A program made the position numbers and the translations under genes. Below the pieces are notes generated by a model that worked only from the letters and a program-made list of their open reading frames with translations, was not told the DNA's origin and ran no database searches. Positions 46,140 to 59,448 of a stretch of 64,000 nt of DNA are shown here, in pieces. The number at the start of each line of letters is the position of its first letter. Position 1 is the stretch's first letter. This stretch comes from Oasisia sp. SBJ-2009 (taxonomy: Eukaryota; Annelida; Polychaeta; Sabellida; Siboglinidae), in assembly GCA_964017155.1 (NCBI GenBank), contig OZ024861.1, positions 24,672,713-24,736,712 on the forward strand, read 5' to 3'.

Positions 46140-46229
46140 ATGGCCGACGACTTCTGGCAGCATTACCGACCGACCAGACCCGATGATGTTATGATTGGCG
46201 ACGCGGAACAGTCATTCGACAGTGGGTGA
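46140..46229 (+). CDS. Short exon-like frame MADDFWQHY..., 29 codons in unit 5
   Basis: This frame starts 30 nt after the putative acceptor and reads MADDFWQHY, then RPTRPDDVMIGDAEQSFDSG and TGA. In most ATG-bearing units it stops after MADDFWQHY; in units 5, 10 and 12 the stop codon is CGA and the frame continues. In units 6, 8, 9 and 11 the ATG is ACG. The sequence context (acceptor just upstream, an acidic N-terminus, and a GTGAAG donor near the end) is that of a first coding exon. The lack of conservation shows most copies do not make a protein from it. The parent gene is not recognised. Confidence 0.35.
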   Translation: MADDFWQHYRPTRPDDVMIGDAEQSFDSG

Positions 46230-46604
46230 AGCCTTGTTTTTATCAAGTTATTTTATTTATATAACATGTTGAGGTAGATGATAATGTAGGCCGATCACAG
46301 GAACAATCAAATCAACGATAGCCTGACATCGATATATGTATCACAGCTAGTGCGAGTGGACATTAGTTTTGATGTTGCAGTTCTCACAATCGAAACGTTT
46401 TACTCAGACGATTGATCGAGCTATTTTTCACGCTATATGATGTATCTCAATAATATCAAAATATGATGCAAAATAATGCATATGAAACGAAACTTGTGTA
46501 AGAGGCCGAGATCGCACCGCGGAAAGTATCTTAATATTGATATGCATAAGCACCATTGGCGCGGCGAATGCCACACACATTCTCGCATATACCCATACAC
46601 CCAC

Positions 46605-47141
46605 TCAATACAGTTGATTAGATGAGTCTTTGACCGTCATGACACCCAGCACAACGCATTCATCTCGACTGGAAACAGTAGACTTAGGAATCAGCATGCA
46701 AAGGCAACTTACACAAGTGCCGCATTCTTTGCAATAGTGTAACTCAAGGGTACGCATTTGACATGTCTTCCTTCTAAAACAAGTGTAGAGATCATTCGAT
46801 GTTTTGAGACCAATCTTTATTGCAGTCACACATTTCTCGGCAAGCAGATTTGTATCTAGGTAGTGACGGAGATCGTATGCATATGTTGATACATTGCCTT
46901 GGAAACAATAGTATATGCTACAATGATCAGTGCCAACAGGCCAGCGCTTTGGCCATGTCATGAGCGCTATGCCGACAAACCAGTAACGCCAAAAGCTAGA
47001 CATAACAGTGATGGCGAAGAGCCATACGAGAAAACAAAGGTTGTTCCAAACTACCCAGACAACTACGAAATTATATACTAGACATGCGTGGGGTTCACAA
47101 CTACTCGCGCGTCGCATTCTCAGAGGGTCTGTGTCGCTCAC
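46605..47141 (-). other. Recurrent minus-strand frame, 178 codons, probably not a gene
   Basis: The frame (MSDTDPLRMRRASS, then MSSFWRY and TWPKRWPVGTDHCSI, ending VKDSSNQLY) is open in units 5, 7 and 12 and interrupted in the others. A single T for A change gives a stop after MRTLE in units 6 and 8-11, and a 1-nt difference near GTTGTTCC breaks it in units 2 and 3. Differences between open copies often change the amino acid. It has several hydrophobic stretches and many cysteines but no recognisable domain. Confidence 0.3.
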
Positions 47142-48045
47142 ACTTCGAAATCAAATAGGAAGACCTGAAACCAAAGAGAAAACACGTCGCAAGTTCAATA
47201 TGAAAACGAAACCACAAAGCAACTAACAGGCAATGGTCGCATCATATAATCATTGATGTTGAGCTAGCTACACACAATGTTCATCCTACAAAGAGTGTTA
47301 CAATTCAGAATAAATCTAGCCTGTATGCGAACGAACGTCTTTTATCCCATGGAATGGTATGTAATGCTTCAGATACATCTTTGCGCAGCCTGCATACAGC
47401 CCTCGTGTCGTCGCCGTTAACACATTTTAGAGTTCCATATCGCAGAAAGTAGATTGCCAAAACAATGAAGGGAACTTCTGTCGTTGAGTGTAGTAGTTAA
47501 AGCTCAGCAGTACGAATGTTAAATTAGATACTGTCCAAACGTCTACTTGTCTAGGCATAGGTGGAAAGCTGCTTGAGACATTGAGACAACTCATCGAAGA
47601 GTGGTATGTACCATATACAGTGTACTGTGAATGAGAACAAGAATATGAATATTCTGTTCCATTTCCATCAAGAATTAGGCACTTGCGTAGAATACAAGCC
47701 AACCTCTATTGCTCCTACGTTTGAAACTTCATTACGAGAGGGGCGGGTAGGGTAGTGTGGTGGTTTTAATACGCGCGGACGCAGCAGGCCTGATATATTT
47801 GGTCTAAAAATCAATGGAGAGATTCTGACATTGTTGAATACACTCGGTGTTATACGCCACGCACATTGACTTGCATCTTGCAAAAAAAGTACCCGACTGT
47901 CGCACAGGCCGTTGTACCATAATACAACTGTAGTCCTATGTGTGTACCTTATTGCGACATACGCTAGCGCAAGTAAAACTTTGAAAGAAGGAAGTAAAAG
48001 TGGAAGAAAGCGCCCCCCCCCTCAGTTTGCTTAGATCACAGGCGT

Positions 48046-48155
48046 CGCCATCTTGAAATCTGACGTCGCCAGGAAGGAAAATGGCGCCTCTACCGTATTG
48101 TCGTGACGTCACGGTATTGTTGTGGCGCGTCTTCCGGTTTGCCGCCATTACTGTG
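48046..48155 (+). promoter_or_regulatory. Promoter-like CpG-rich block (reference copy, one per unit)
   Basis: In 110 bp there are three YY1-like sites (GCCATCTTG, AAAATGGCGCC, GCCGCCATT), a palindromic CRE (TGACGTCA) and an ETS-like CTTCCGG. This is a typical set for TATA-less, ubiquitously active animal promoters. Copies lie at 29871, 32095, 42446, 45813, 50286, 52526, 54765, 56996, 59241, 61482 and 63714 (starts), each about 110 bp before a GTAAG donor context. It is preceded in each unit by a C-run of varying length. Promoter activity is inferred from motif clustering. Confidence 0.55.
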
Positions 48156-48252
48156 CCGCGCAGCCGAATGCTGGCGACAAATGCCAGTTTCTTTAATGTA
48201 ATCTCGACGGCATCGCGGTGGGATTTGCGTCTTTGACGCCAGTGGGGCGAAG

Positions 48253-50492
48253 GAATGTGGGCATATGTAAGAATTGGGCCTGTTGCTTTCAATTTTGTTA
48301 GACACCGTGCACATTGTAACGCTCTTTTATTGTTTTTCTAAGGTGTCTGCGCCCGGTGAAGATACATCTATACACGGCCGACGACTTCTGGCAACACTAC
48401 TGACCGACCAGGGCCGATGATGTGAAGATTGGCGACGCGGAACAGTCATTCGACAGTGGGTGAAGCCTTGTTTTTATCAAGTTATTTTATTTATATAACA
48501 TGTTGAGGTAGATGATAATGTAGGCCGATCACTGGAAGAATCAAATCAACGATAGCATGACATCGATATATGTATCACAGCTAGTGCGAGTGGACATTAG
48601 TTTTAATGTTGCAGTTCTCGCAATCGAAACGTTTTACTCAGACGATTGATCGAGCTATTTTTCACGCTATATGATGTATATCAAGATACGTAATATCAAA
48701 ATATGATGCAAAATAATGCATATGAAACGAAACTTGTGTAAGCGGCCGAGATGGCACCGCGGAAAGTATCTTAACATTGATATGCATAAGCACTATTGGC
48801 GCGGCGAATGCCACACACATTCTCGCAAGTACACATACACCCATTCAATACAGTTGAGTATATGAGTATTTGACCGTCATGACACCCAGCACAACGCATT
48901 CATCTCGACTGGAAACAGTATACTTAGGAATCAGCATGCAAAGGCAACTTACACAAGTGCCGCATTCTTTGCAATAGTGTTACTCAAGGGTACGCATTTG
49001 ACATGTCTTCCTTCTAAAACAAGTGTAGAGATCATTCGATGTTTTGAGACGAATCTTTATTGCAGTCACACATTTCTCGGCAAGCAGATTTGTATCTAGG
49101 TAGTGACGGAGATCGTATCCATATATTGATACATTGCCTTGGAAACAATAGCATATGCTACAATGATCAGTGCCAACAGGCCAGCGCTTTGGCCATGTCA
49201 TAAGCGCTATGCCGACAAACAGGTAACGCCAAAAGATAGACATAACAGTGATGGCGAAGAGCCATACGAGAAAACAAAGGTTGTTCCAAACTACCCAGAC
49301 AACTACGAAATTATATACTAGACATGCGTGGGGTTCACAACTACTCGCGCGTCGCATTCTCAGAGGGTCTGTGTCGCTCACACTTCGGAATCAAATAGGA
49401 AGACCTGAAACCAAAGAGAAAACACGTCGCAAGTGCAATATGAAAACGAAACCACAAAGCAACTAACAGGCAATGGTCGCATCATATAATTATTGATGTT
49501 GAGCTAGCTACACACAATGTACATCCTACAAAGAGTGTTACACTTCAGAATAAATATAGCCTGTATGCGAACGAACGTCTTTGATCGCATGGAATGGTAT
49601 GTAATGCTTCAGAAACATCTTTGCGCAGCCTGCATACAGCCCTAGTGGCGTCGCCGTTAACACGTTTTAGAGTTCCAGATCGCAGAGAGTAGATTGCCAA
49701 ACCAATGAAGGGAACTTCTGTCGTTGAGTGTAGTAGTTAAAGCTCAGCAGTACGAATGTTAAATTAGATACTGTCCAAACGTCTACTTGTCTAGGCATAG
49801 GTGAAAAGCTGCTTGAGACATTGAGACAACTCATCGAAGAGTGGTATGCACCATATACAGTGTACTGTGAAAGAGAACAAGAATATTAATATTCTGTTCC
49901 ATTTCCGACAAGAATTAGGCACTTGCGTAGAATACAAGCAAACCTCTATTTCTCCTACGTTTGAAACTTCATTACGAGAGGCGCGGGTAGGGTAGTGTAG
50001 CGGTTTTAATACGCGCGGACGCAGCAGGCCTGATATATTTGGTCTAAAAATCAATGGAGAGAGTCTGACATTGTTGAATCTAACCGGTGTTATACGCCAC
50101 GCACATTGACTTGCATCGTGCAAAAAAAGTACCCGAATGCCGCACAGGGCGTTGCACCATAAATCAACTGTAGTCCTATGTGTGTACCTTATTGAGACAT
50201 AGGCTAGCGCAAGTATATCTTTGAAAGAAGGAATTAAAAGTGGAAGAAAGCGCCCCCCCCCTCAGTTTGGACAGATCAAAGGCGTCGCCATCTTGAAATC
50301 TGACGTCGCCAGGAACGAAAATGGCGCGTCTGCCGTATTGTCGTGACGTCACGGTATTGTTGTGGCGCGTCTTCCGGTTTGCCACCATTACAGTGCCGCG
50401 CAGCCGAATGCTGGCGACAGATACCAGTTTCTTTAGTGTAATCTCGACCGCATCGCTGTGGGATTTGCGTTTTTGACGCCAGTGGGGTGAAG
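48253..50492 (+). repeat. Array unit 6
   Basis: 2240 bp. The MADDFWQHY start codon is ACG (48374-48376), so this frame cannot open. The acceptor region reads TTTTTCTAAGGTGTC, weaker than in other units. The promoter-like block is at 50286-50395. The minus-strand frame stops early after MRTLE. Confidence 0.9.
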
Positions 50493-52732
50493 CAATGTGG
50501 GCATATGTAAGAATTGAGCGTGCTACTTTCACTTTTGTTAGACACCGTGCACATTGTAACGCTATTTTATTGTTTTTCTCAGGTGTCTGCGCCCGGCTAA
50601 GATTAGCGATACATGGCCGACGACTTCTGGCAGCATTACTGACCGACCAGACCCGATGATGTGATGATTGGCGACGCGGAACAGTCATTCGACAGTGGGT
50701 GAAGCCTTGTTTTTATCAACTTATTTTATTGATTTAACATGTTGAGGTAGATGATAATGTAGGCCGATCACTGGAAGAATCAAATCAACGATAGCCTTAC
50801 ATCGATATATGTATCACAGCTAGTGCGAGTGGACATTAGTTTTGATGTTGCAGTTCTCACAATCGAAACGTTTTACTCAGACGATTGATCGAGCTATTTT
50901 TCACGCTATATGATGTATCTCAAGATACGTAATGTAAAAATATGATGCAAAATAATGCATATGAAACGAAACTTGTGTAAGAGGCCGAGATCGCACCGCG
51001 GAAAGTATCTTAAAATTGATATGAATAAGCACCATTGGCGCGGCGAATGCCACACACATTCTCGCATATACCCATACACCCACTCAATACAGTTGATTAG
51101 ATGAGTCTTTGACCGTCATGACACCCAGCACAACGCATTCTTCTCGACTGGAAACAGTATACTTAGGAATCAGCAAGCAAAGGCAACATACACAAGTGCC
51201 GCATTCTTTGCAATAGTGTAACTCAAGTGTACGCATTTGACATGTCTTCCTTCTAAAACAAGTGTAGAGATCATTCGATGTTTTGAGACGAATCTGTATT
51301 GCAATCACACATTTCTCGGCAAGCAGATTTGTATCTAGGTATTGACTTAGATCGAATGCATATGTTGATACATTGCCTTGGAAACAATAGCATATGCTAC
51401 AATGATCAGTGCCAACAGGCCAGCGCTTTGGCCATGTCATGAGCGCTATGCCGACAAACCGGTAACGCCAAAAGCTAGACATAACAGTGATGGCGAAGAG
51501 CCATACGAGAAAACAAAGGTTGTTCCAAACTACCCAGACAACTACGAAATTATATACTAGACATGCGTGGGGTTCACAACTACTCGCGCGTCGCATTCTC
51601 AGAGGGTCTGTGTCGCTCACACTTCGGAATCAAATAGGAAGACCTGAAACCAAAGAGAAAACACGTCGCAAGTGCAATATGAAAACGAAACCACAAAGCA
51701 ACTAACAGGCAATGGTCGCATCATATAATTATTGATGTTGATCTAGCTACACACAACGTACATCCTACAAAGAGTGTGACACTTCAGAATAAATCTAGCC
51801 TGTATGCGAAAGAACGTCTTTGATCGCATGGAATGGTATGTAATGCTTCAGATACATCTTTGCGCAGCCTGCATACAGCCCTCGTGGCGTCGCCGTTAAC
51901 ACATTTTAGAGTTCCAGATCGCAGAGAGTAGATTGCCAAAACAATGAAGGGAACTTCTGTCGTTGAGTGTAATAGTTAAAGCTCAGCAGTACGAATGTTA
52001 AATTAGATACTGTCCAAACGTCTACTTGTCTAGGCATAGGTGAAAAGCTGCTTGAGACATTGAGACAACTCATCGAGGAGTGGTATGCACCATATACAGT
52101 GTACTGTGAATGAGAACAAGAATATTAATATTCTGTTCAATTTCCGACAAGAATTAGGCACTTGCGTAAAATACAAGCAAACCTCTATTGCTCCTACGTT
52201 TGAAACTTCATTACGAGAGGCGCGGGTAGGGTAGTGTAGCGGTTTTAATACGCGCGGACGCAGCAAGCCTGATATATTTGGTCTAAAAATCAATGGAGAG
52301 ATTCTGACATTGTTGAATACACTCGGTGTTATACGCCACGCACATTGACTTGCATCTTGCAAAAAAAGTACCCGACTGTCGCACAGGCGGTTGTACCATA
52401 ATACAACTGTAGTCCTATGTGTGTACCTTATTGCGACATACGCTAGCGCAAGTAAAACTTTGAAAGAAGGAAGTAAAAGTGGAAGAAAGCGCCCCCCCCC
52501 CTCAGTTTGCTTAGATCACAGGCGTCGCCATCTTGAAATCTGACGTCGCCAGGAAGGAAAATGGCGCCTCTACCGTATTGTCGTGACGTCACGGTATTGT
52601 TGTGGCGCGTCTTCCGGTTTGCCGCCATTACTGTGCCGCGCAGCCGAATGCTGGCGACAGATGCCAGTTTCTTTAGTGTAATCTCGACGGCATCGCGGTG
52701 GGATTTGCGTCTTTGACGCCAGTGGGGCGAAG
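50493..52732 (+). repeat. Array unit 7
   Basis: 2240 bp. ATG 50613 opens MADDFWQHY then TGA. The anchor itself has a change (AGCAATG for AGGAATG). The 178-codon minus frame is open (51084-51620). The promoter-like block is at 52526-52635. Confidence 0.9.
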
Positions 52733-54966
52733 GAATGTGGGCATATGTAAGAATTGGGCCTGTTGCTTTCAATTTTGTTAGACACCGTGCACATTGTAAC
52801 GCTCTTTTATTGTTTTTCTCAGGTGTCTGCGCCCGGTGAAGATACAGCGATACACGGCCGACGACTTCTGGCAACATTACTGACCGACCAGGCCCGATGA
52901 TGTGAAGATTGGCGACGCGGAACAGTCATTCGACAGTGGGCGATGCCTTGTTTTTATCAAGTTATTTTATTTATATAACATGTTGAGGTAGATGATAATG
53001 TAGGCCGATCACTGGAAGAATCAAATCAACGATAGCATGACATCGATATATGTATCACAGCTAGTGCGAGTGGACATTAGTTTTGATGTTGCAGTTCTCA
53101 CAATCGAAACGTTTTACTCAGACGATTGATCGAGCTATTTTTCACGCTATATGATGTATCTCAATAATATCAAAATATGATGCAAAATAATGCATATGAA
53201 ACGAAACTTGTGTAAGAGGCCGAGATCGCACCGCGGAAAGTATCTTAATATTGATATGCATAAGCACCATTGGTGCGGCGAATGCCATACACATTCTCGC
53301 ATGTACACATACACCCATTCAATACAGTTGAGTAGATGAGTCTTTGACCGTCATGACACCCAGCACAACGCATTCTTCTCGACTGGAAACAGTATACTTA
53401 GGAATCAGCATGCAAAGGCAACTTACACAAGTGCCGCATTCTTTGCAATAGTGTTACTCAAGGGTACGCATTTGACATGTCTTCCTTCTAAAACAAGTGT
53501 AGAGATCATTCGATGTTTTGAGACCAATCTTTATTGCAGGCACACATTTCTCGGCAAGCAGATTTGTATCTAGGTAGTGACGGAGATCGTATGCATATGT
53601 TGATACATTGCCTTGGAAACAATAGCATATGCTACAATGATCAGTGCCAACAGGCCAGCGCTTTGGCCATGTCATGAGCGCTATGCCGACAAACAGGTAA
53701 CGCCAAAAGCTAGACATAGCATTGATGGCGAAGAGCCATACGAGAAAACAAAGGTTGTTCCAAACTACCCAGAAATCTACGAAATTATATACTAGACATG
53801 CGTGGGGTTCACAACTACTCGCGCGTCAAATTCTCAGAGGGTCTGTGTCGCTCACACTTCGAAATCAAATAGGAAGACCTGAAACCAAAGAGAAAACACG
53901 TCGCAAGTTCAATATGAAAACGAAACCACAAAGCAACTAACAGGCAATGGTCGCATCATATAATCATTGATGTTGAGCTAGCTACACACAATGTACATCG
54001 TACAAAGAGTGTCATACTTCAGAATAAATCTAGCCTGTATGCGAACGAACGTCTTTTATCGCATGGAATGGTATGTAATGCTTCAGATACATCTTTGCGC
54101 AGCCTGCATACAGCCCTCGTGGCGTCGCCGTTAACACATTTTAGAGTTCCAGATCGCAGAGAGTAGATTGCCAAAACAATGAAGGGAACTTCTGTCGTTG
54201 AGTGTAGTAGTTGAAGCTCAGCAGTACGAATGTTAAATTAGATACTGTCCAAACGTCTACTTGTCTAGGCATAGGTGGAAAGCTGCTTGAGACATTGAGA
54301 CAACTCATCGAAGAGTGGTATGCACCATATACAGTGTACTGTGAATGAGAACAATAATATGAATATTCTGTTCCATTTCCGACAAGAATTAGGCACTTGC
54401 GTAGAATACAAGCCAACCTCTATTGCTCCTACGTTTGAAACTTCATTACGAGAGGCGCGGGTAGGGTAGTGTGGTGGTTTTAATACGCGCGGACGCAGCA
54501 GGCCTGATATATTTGGTCTAGAAATCAATGGAGAGGGTCTGACATTGTTGAAACTAACCGGTGTTATACGCCATGCACATTGACTTGCATCGTGAATAAA
54601 AAGTACCCGAATGCCGCACAGGCCGTTGTACCATAATACAACTGTAGTCCTATGTGTGTACTGTATTGCGACATAGGCTAGCGCTAGTAAAACTTTGAAA
54701 GAAGGAAGTAAAAGTGGAAGAAAGCGCCCCCCCCCCCAGTTTGCTTAGATCAAAGGCGTCGCCATCTTGAAATCTGACGTCGCCAGGAACGAAAATGGCG
54801 CGTCTGCCGTATTGTCGTGACGTCACGGTATTGTTGTGGCGCGTCTTCCGGTTTGCCGCCATTGCTGTGCCGCGCAGCAGAATGCCGGCGACAGATGCCA
54901 GTTTCTTTAGTGTAATCTCGACGGCATCGCGGTGGGATTTGCGTCTTTGACGCCAGTGGGGCGAAG
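52733..54966 (+). repeat. Array unit 8
   Basis: 2234 bp. ACG replaces ATG at 52854. From about 53380 onward the sequence is almost identical to unit 10 (about 57860 onward), marking one end of the 4.48-kb higher-order duplication. The promoter-like block is at 54765-54870. Confidence 0.9.
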
Positions 54967-57203
54967 GAATGTGGGCATATGTAAAAATTCGGCCTGTTGC
55001 TTTCAATTTTGTTAGACACCGTGCACATTGTAAAGCTCTTTTATTGTTTTCTCAGGTGTCTGCGCCCGGTGAAGATACAGCGATACACGGCCGACGACTT
55101 CTGGCAACATTACTGACCGACCAGGTCCGATGATGTGAAGATTGGCGACGCGGAACAGTCATTCGACAGTGGGTGAAGCCTTGTTTTTATCAAGTTATTT
55201 TATTTATATAACATGCTGAGGTAGATGATAATGTAGGCCGATCACTGGAAGAATCAAATCAACGATAGCATGACATCGATATATGTATCACAGCTAGTGC
55301 GAGTGGACATTAGTTTTGATGTTGCAGTTCTCACAATCGAAACGTTTTACTCAGACGATTGATCGAGCTATTTTTCACGCTATATGATGTATCTCAAGAT
55401 ACGTAATGTAAAAATAGGATGCAAAATAATGCATATGAAACGAAACTTGTGTAAGAGGCCGAGATCGCACCGCGGAAAGTATCTTAATATTGATATGCAT
55501 AAGCACCATTGGCGCGGCGAATGCCATACACATTCTCGCATGTACACATACACCCATTCAATACAGTTGAGTAGATGAGTCTTTGACCGTCATGACACCC
55601 AGCACAACGCATTCTTCTCGACTGGAAACAGTATACTTAGGAATCAGCATGCAAAGGCAACTTACACAAGTGCCGCATTCTTTGCAATAGTGTTACTCAA
55701 GGGTACGCATTTGACATGTCTTCCTTCTAAAACAAGTGTAGAGATCATTCGATGTTTTGAGACCAATCTTTATTGCAGGCACACATTTCTCGGCAAGCAG
55801 ATTTGTATCTAGGTAGTGACGGAGATCGTATGCATATGTTGATACATTGCCTTGGAAACAATAGCATATGCTACAATGATCAGTGCCAACAGGCCAGCGC
55901 TTTGGCCATGTCATGAGCGCTATGCCGACAAACAGGTAACGCCAAAAGCTAGACATAGCATTGATGGCGAAGAGCCATACGAGAAAACAAAGGTTGTTCC
56001 AAACTACCCAGAAATCTACGAAATTATATACTAGACATGCGTGGGGTTCACAACTACTCGCGCGTCAAATTCTCAGAGGGTCTGTGTCGCTCACACTTCG
56101 AAATCAAATAGGAAGACCTGAAACCAAAGAGAAAACACGTCGCAAGTTCAATATGAAAACGAAACCACAAAGCAACTAACAGGCAATGGTCGCATCATAT
56201 AATCATTGATGTTGAGCTAGCTACACACAATGTACATCCTACAAAGAGTGCCATACTTCAGAATAAATCTAGCCTGTATGCGAACGAACGTCTTTTATCG
56301 CATGGAATGGTATGTAATGCTTCAGATACATCTTTGCGCAGCCTGCATACAGCCCTCGTGGCGTCGCCGTTAACACATTTTAGAGTTCCAGATCGCAGAG
56401 AGTAGATTGCCAAAACAATGAAGGGAACTTCTGTCGTTGAGTGTAGTAGTTGAAGCTCAGCAGTACGAATGTTAAATTAGATACTGTCCAAACGTCTACT
56501 TGTCTAGGCATAGGTGGAAAGCTGCTTGAGACATTGAGACAACTCATCGAAGAGTGGTATGCACCATATACAGTGTACTGTGAATGAGAACAAGAATATT
56601 AATATTCTGTTCCATTTCCGACAAGAATTAGGCACTTGCGTAGAATACAAGCAAACCTCTATTGCTCCTACGTTTGAAACTTCATTACGAGAGGCGCGGG
56701 TAGGGTAGTGTAGCGGTTTTAATACGCGCGGACGCAGCAGGCCTGATATATTTGGTCTAAAAATCAATGGAGAGATTCTGACATTGTTGAATACACTCGG
56801 TGTTATACGCCACGCACATTGACTTGCATCTTGCAAAAAAAGTACCCGACTGTCGCACAGGCCGTTGTACCATAATACAACTGTAGTCCTATGTGTGTAC
56901 CTTATTGCGACATACGCTAGCGCAAGTAAAACTTTGAAAGAAGGAAGTAAAAGTGGAAGAAAGCGCCCCCCTTCAGTTTGCTTAGATCACAGGCGTCGCC
57001 ATCTTGAAATCTGACGTCGCCAGGAAGGAAAATGGCGCCTCTACCGTATTGTCGTGACGTCACGGTATTGTTGTGGCGCGTCTTCCGGTTTGCCGCCATT
57101 ACTGTGCCGCGCAACCGAATGCTGGCGACAGATGCCACTTTCTTTAGTGTAATCTCGACCGCATCGCTGTGGGATTTGCGTCTTTGACGCCAGTGGGGTG
57201 AAG
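54967..57203 (+). repeat. Array unit 9
   Basis: 2237 bp, the same length as unit 11 and apparently identical to it over the parts compared. ACG replaces ATG at 55087. The donor is GTAAAA. The promoter-like block is at 56996-57110, preceded by a short C-run (six C). Confidence 0.9.
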
Positions 57204-59448
57204 GAATGTGGGCATATGTAAGAATTGAGCGTGCTACTTTCACTTTTGTTAGACACCGTGCACACTGTAACGCTATTTTATTGTTTTTCTCAGGTGTCTG
57301 CGCCCGGCTAAGATTAGCGATACATGGCCGACGACTTCTGGCAGCATTACCGACCGACCAGACCCGATGATGTGATGATTGGCGACGCGGAACAGTCATT
57401 CATTCGACAGTGGGTGAAGCCTTGTTTTTATCAACTTATTTTATTTATATAACATGTTGAGGTAGATGATAATGTAGGCCGATCACTGGAAGAATCAAAT
57501 CACCGATAGCCTGACATCGATATATGTATCACAGCTAGTGCGAGTGGACATTAGTTTTGATGTTGCAGTTATCACAATCGAAACGTTTTACTCAGACGAT
57601 TGATCGAGCTATTTTTTACGCTATATGATGTATCTCAAGATACGTAATGTCAAAATATGATGCAAAGTAATGCACATGAAACGAAACTTGTGTAAGAGGA
57701 CGAGATCGCACCGCGGAAAGTATCTTAACATTGATGTGCATAAGCACCATTGGCGCGGCGAATGCCACACACATTCTCGCATATACACATACACCCACTC
57801 AATACAGTTGAGTAGATGAGTCTTTGACCGTCATGACACCCAGCACAACGCATTCATCTCGACTGGAAACAGTATACTTAGGAATCAGCATGCAAAGGCA
57901 ACTTACACAAGTGCCGCATTCTTTGCAATAGTGTTACTCAAGGGTACGCATTTGACATGTCTTCCTTCTAAAACAAGTGTAGAGATCATTCGATGTTTTG
58001 AGACCAATCTTTATTGCAGGCACACATTTCTCGGCAAGCAGATTTGTATCTAGGTAGTGACGGAGATCGTATGCATATGTTGATACATTGCCTTGGAAAC
58101 AATAGCATATGCTACAATGATCAGTGCCAACAGGCCAGCGCTTTGGCCATGTCATGAGCGCTATGCCGACAAACAGGTAACGCCAAAAGCTAGACATAGC
58201 ATTGATGGCGAAGAGCCATACGAGAAAACAAAGGTTGTTCCAAACTACCCAGAAATCTACGAAATTATATACTAGACATGCGTGGGGTTCACAACTACTC
58301 GCGCGTCAAATTCTCAGAGGGTCTGTGTCGCTCACACTTCGAAATCAAATAGGAAGACCTGAAACCAAAGAGAAAACACGTCGCAAGTTCAATATGAAAA
58401 CGAAACCACAAAGCAACTAACAGGCAATGGTCGCATCATATAATCATTGATGTTGAGCTAGCTACACACAATGTACATCGTACAAAGAGTGTCATACTTC
58501 AGAATAAATCTAGCCTGTATGCGAACGAACGTCTTTTATCGCATGGAATGGTATGTAATGCTTCAGATACATCTTTGCGCAGCCTGCATACAGCCCTCGT
58601 GGCGTCGCCGTTAACACATTTTAGAGTTCCAGATCGCAGAGAGTAGATTGCCAAAACAATGAAGGGAACTTCTGTCGTTGAGTGTAGTAGTTGAAGCTCA
58701 GCAGTACGAATGTTAAATTAGATACTGTCCAAACGTCTACTTGTCTAGGCATAGGTGGAAAGCTGCTTGAGACATTGAGACAACTCATCGAAGAGTGGTA
58801 TGCACCATATACAGTGTACTGTGAATGAGAACAATAATATGAATATTCTGTTCCATTTCCGACAAGAATTAGGCACTTGCGTAGAATACAAGCCAACCTC
58901 TATTGCTCCTACGTTTGAAACTTCATTACGAGAGGCGCGGGTAGGGTAGTGTGGTGGTTTTAATACGCGCGGACGCAGCAGGCCTGATATATTTGGTCTA
59001 GAAATCAATGGAGAGGGTCTGACATTGTTGAAACTAACCGGTGTTATACGCCATGCACATTGACTTGCATCGTGAATAAAAAGTACCCGAATGCCGCACA
59101 GGCCGTTGTACCATAATACAACTGTAGTCCTATGTGTGTACTGTATTGCGACATAGGCTAGCGCTAGTAAAACTTTGAAAGAAGGAAGTAAAAGTGGAAG
59201 AAAGCGCCCCCCCCCCCCCAGTTTGCTTAGATCAAAGGCGTCGCCATCTTGAAATCTGACGTCGCCAGGAACGAAAATGGCGCGTCTGCCGTATTGTCGT
59301 GACGTCACGGTATTGTTGTGGCGCGTCTTCCGGTTTGCCGCCATTGCTGTGCCGCGCAGCAGAATGCCGGCGACAGATGCCAGTTTCTTTAGTGTAATCT
59401 CGACGGCATCGCGGTGGGATTTGCGTCTTTGACGCCAGTGGGGCGAAG
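57204..59448 (+). repeat. Array unit 10
   Basis: 2245 bp, a hybrid unit. Its first ~650 bp match unit 12, and from about 57860 it matches unit 8, as expected at the junction of a tandem duplication. The frame from ATG 57324 is open for 42 codons, because TGA is CGA and a 4-bp insertion (CATT) shifts the frame past the usual stop, giving SFIRQWVKPCFYQ before TAA 57450-57452. The promoter-like block is at 59241-59350. Confidence 0.9.
57324..57452 (+). CDS. Longest version of the MADDFWQHY frame, 42 codons
   Basis: Same position as the unit-5 frame at 46140 but extended by a CGA in place of TGA and a 4-bp insertion. It ends VKPCFYQLILFI. Unit 12 has the same frame at 61806-61934. The C-terminal part is translated from what is intron-like or non-coding sequence in other units, so protein significance is doubtful. 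No signal peptide or domain. Confidence 0.25.
   Translation: MADDFWQHYRPTRPDDVMIGDAEQSFIRQWVKPCFYQLILFI

Larger units (their letters stand above)
46020..48252 (+). repeat. Array unit 5 (reference unit)
   Basis: 2233 bp, uninterrupted, used here as the reference. It starts with a putative intron (46034-46109), then exon-like sequence with a frame at 46140-46229. A minus-strand frame of 178 codons spans 46605-47141. A nine-base C-run at about 48013 precedes the promoter-like block at 48046-48155, which is followed by the next unit. Confidence 0.92.

Noticed and set aside
51378..51705. Repeated plus-strand frames in the array (60 and 72 codons, starting METIAY and MMAKSH)
   Set aside because: They overlap the longer minus frame, differ between units by stops and frameshifts, and have no recognisable feature.
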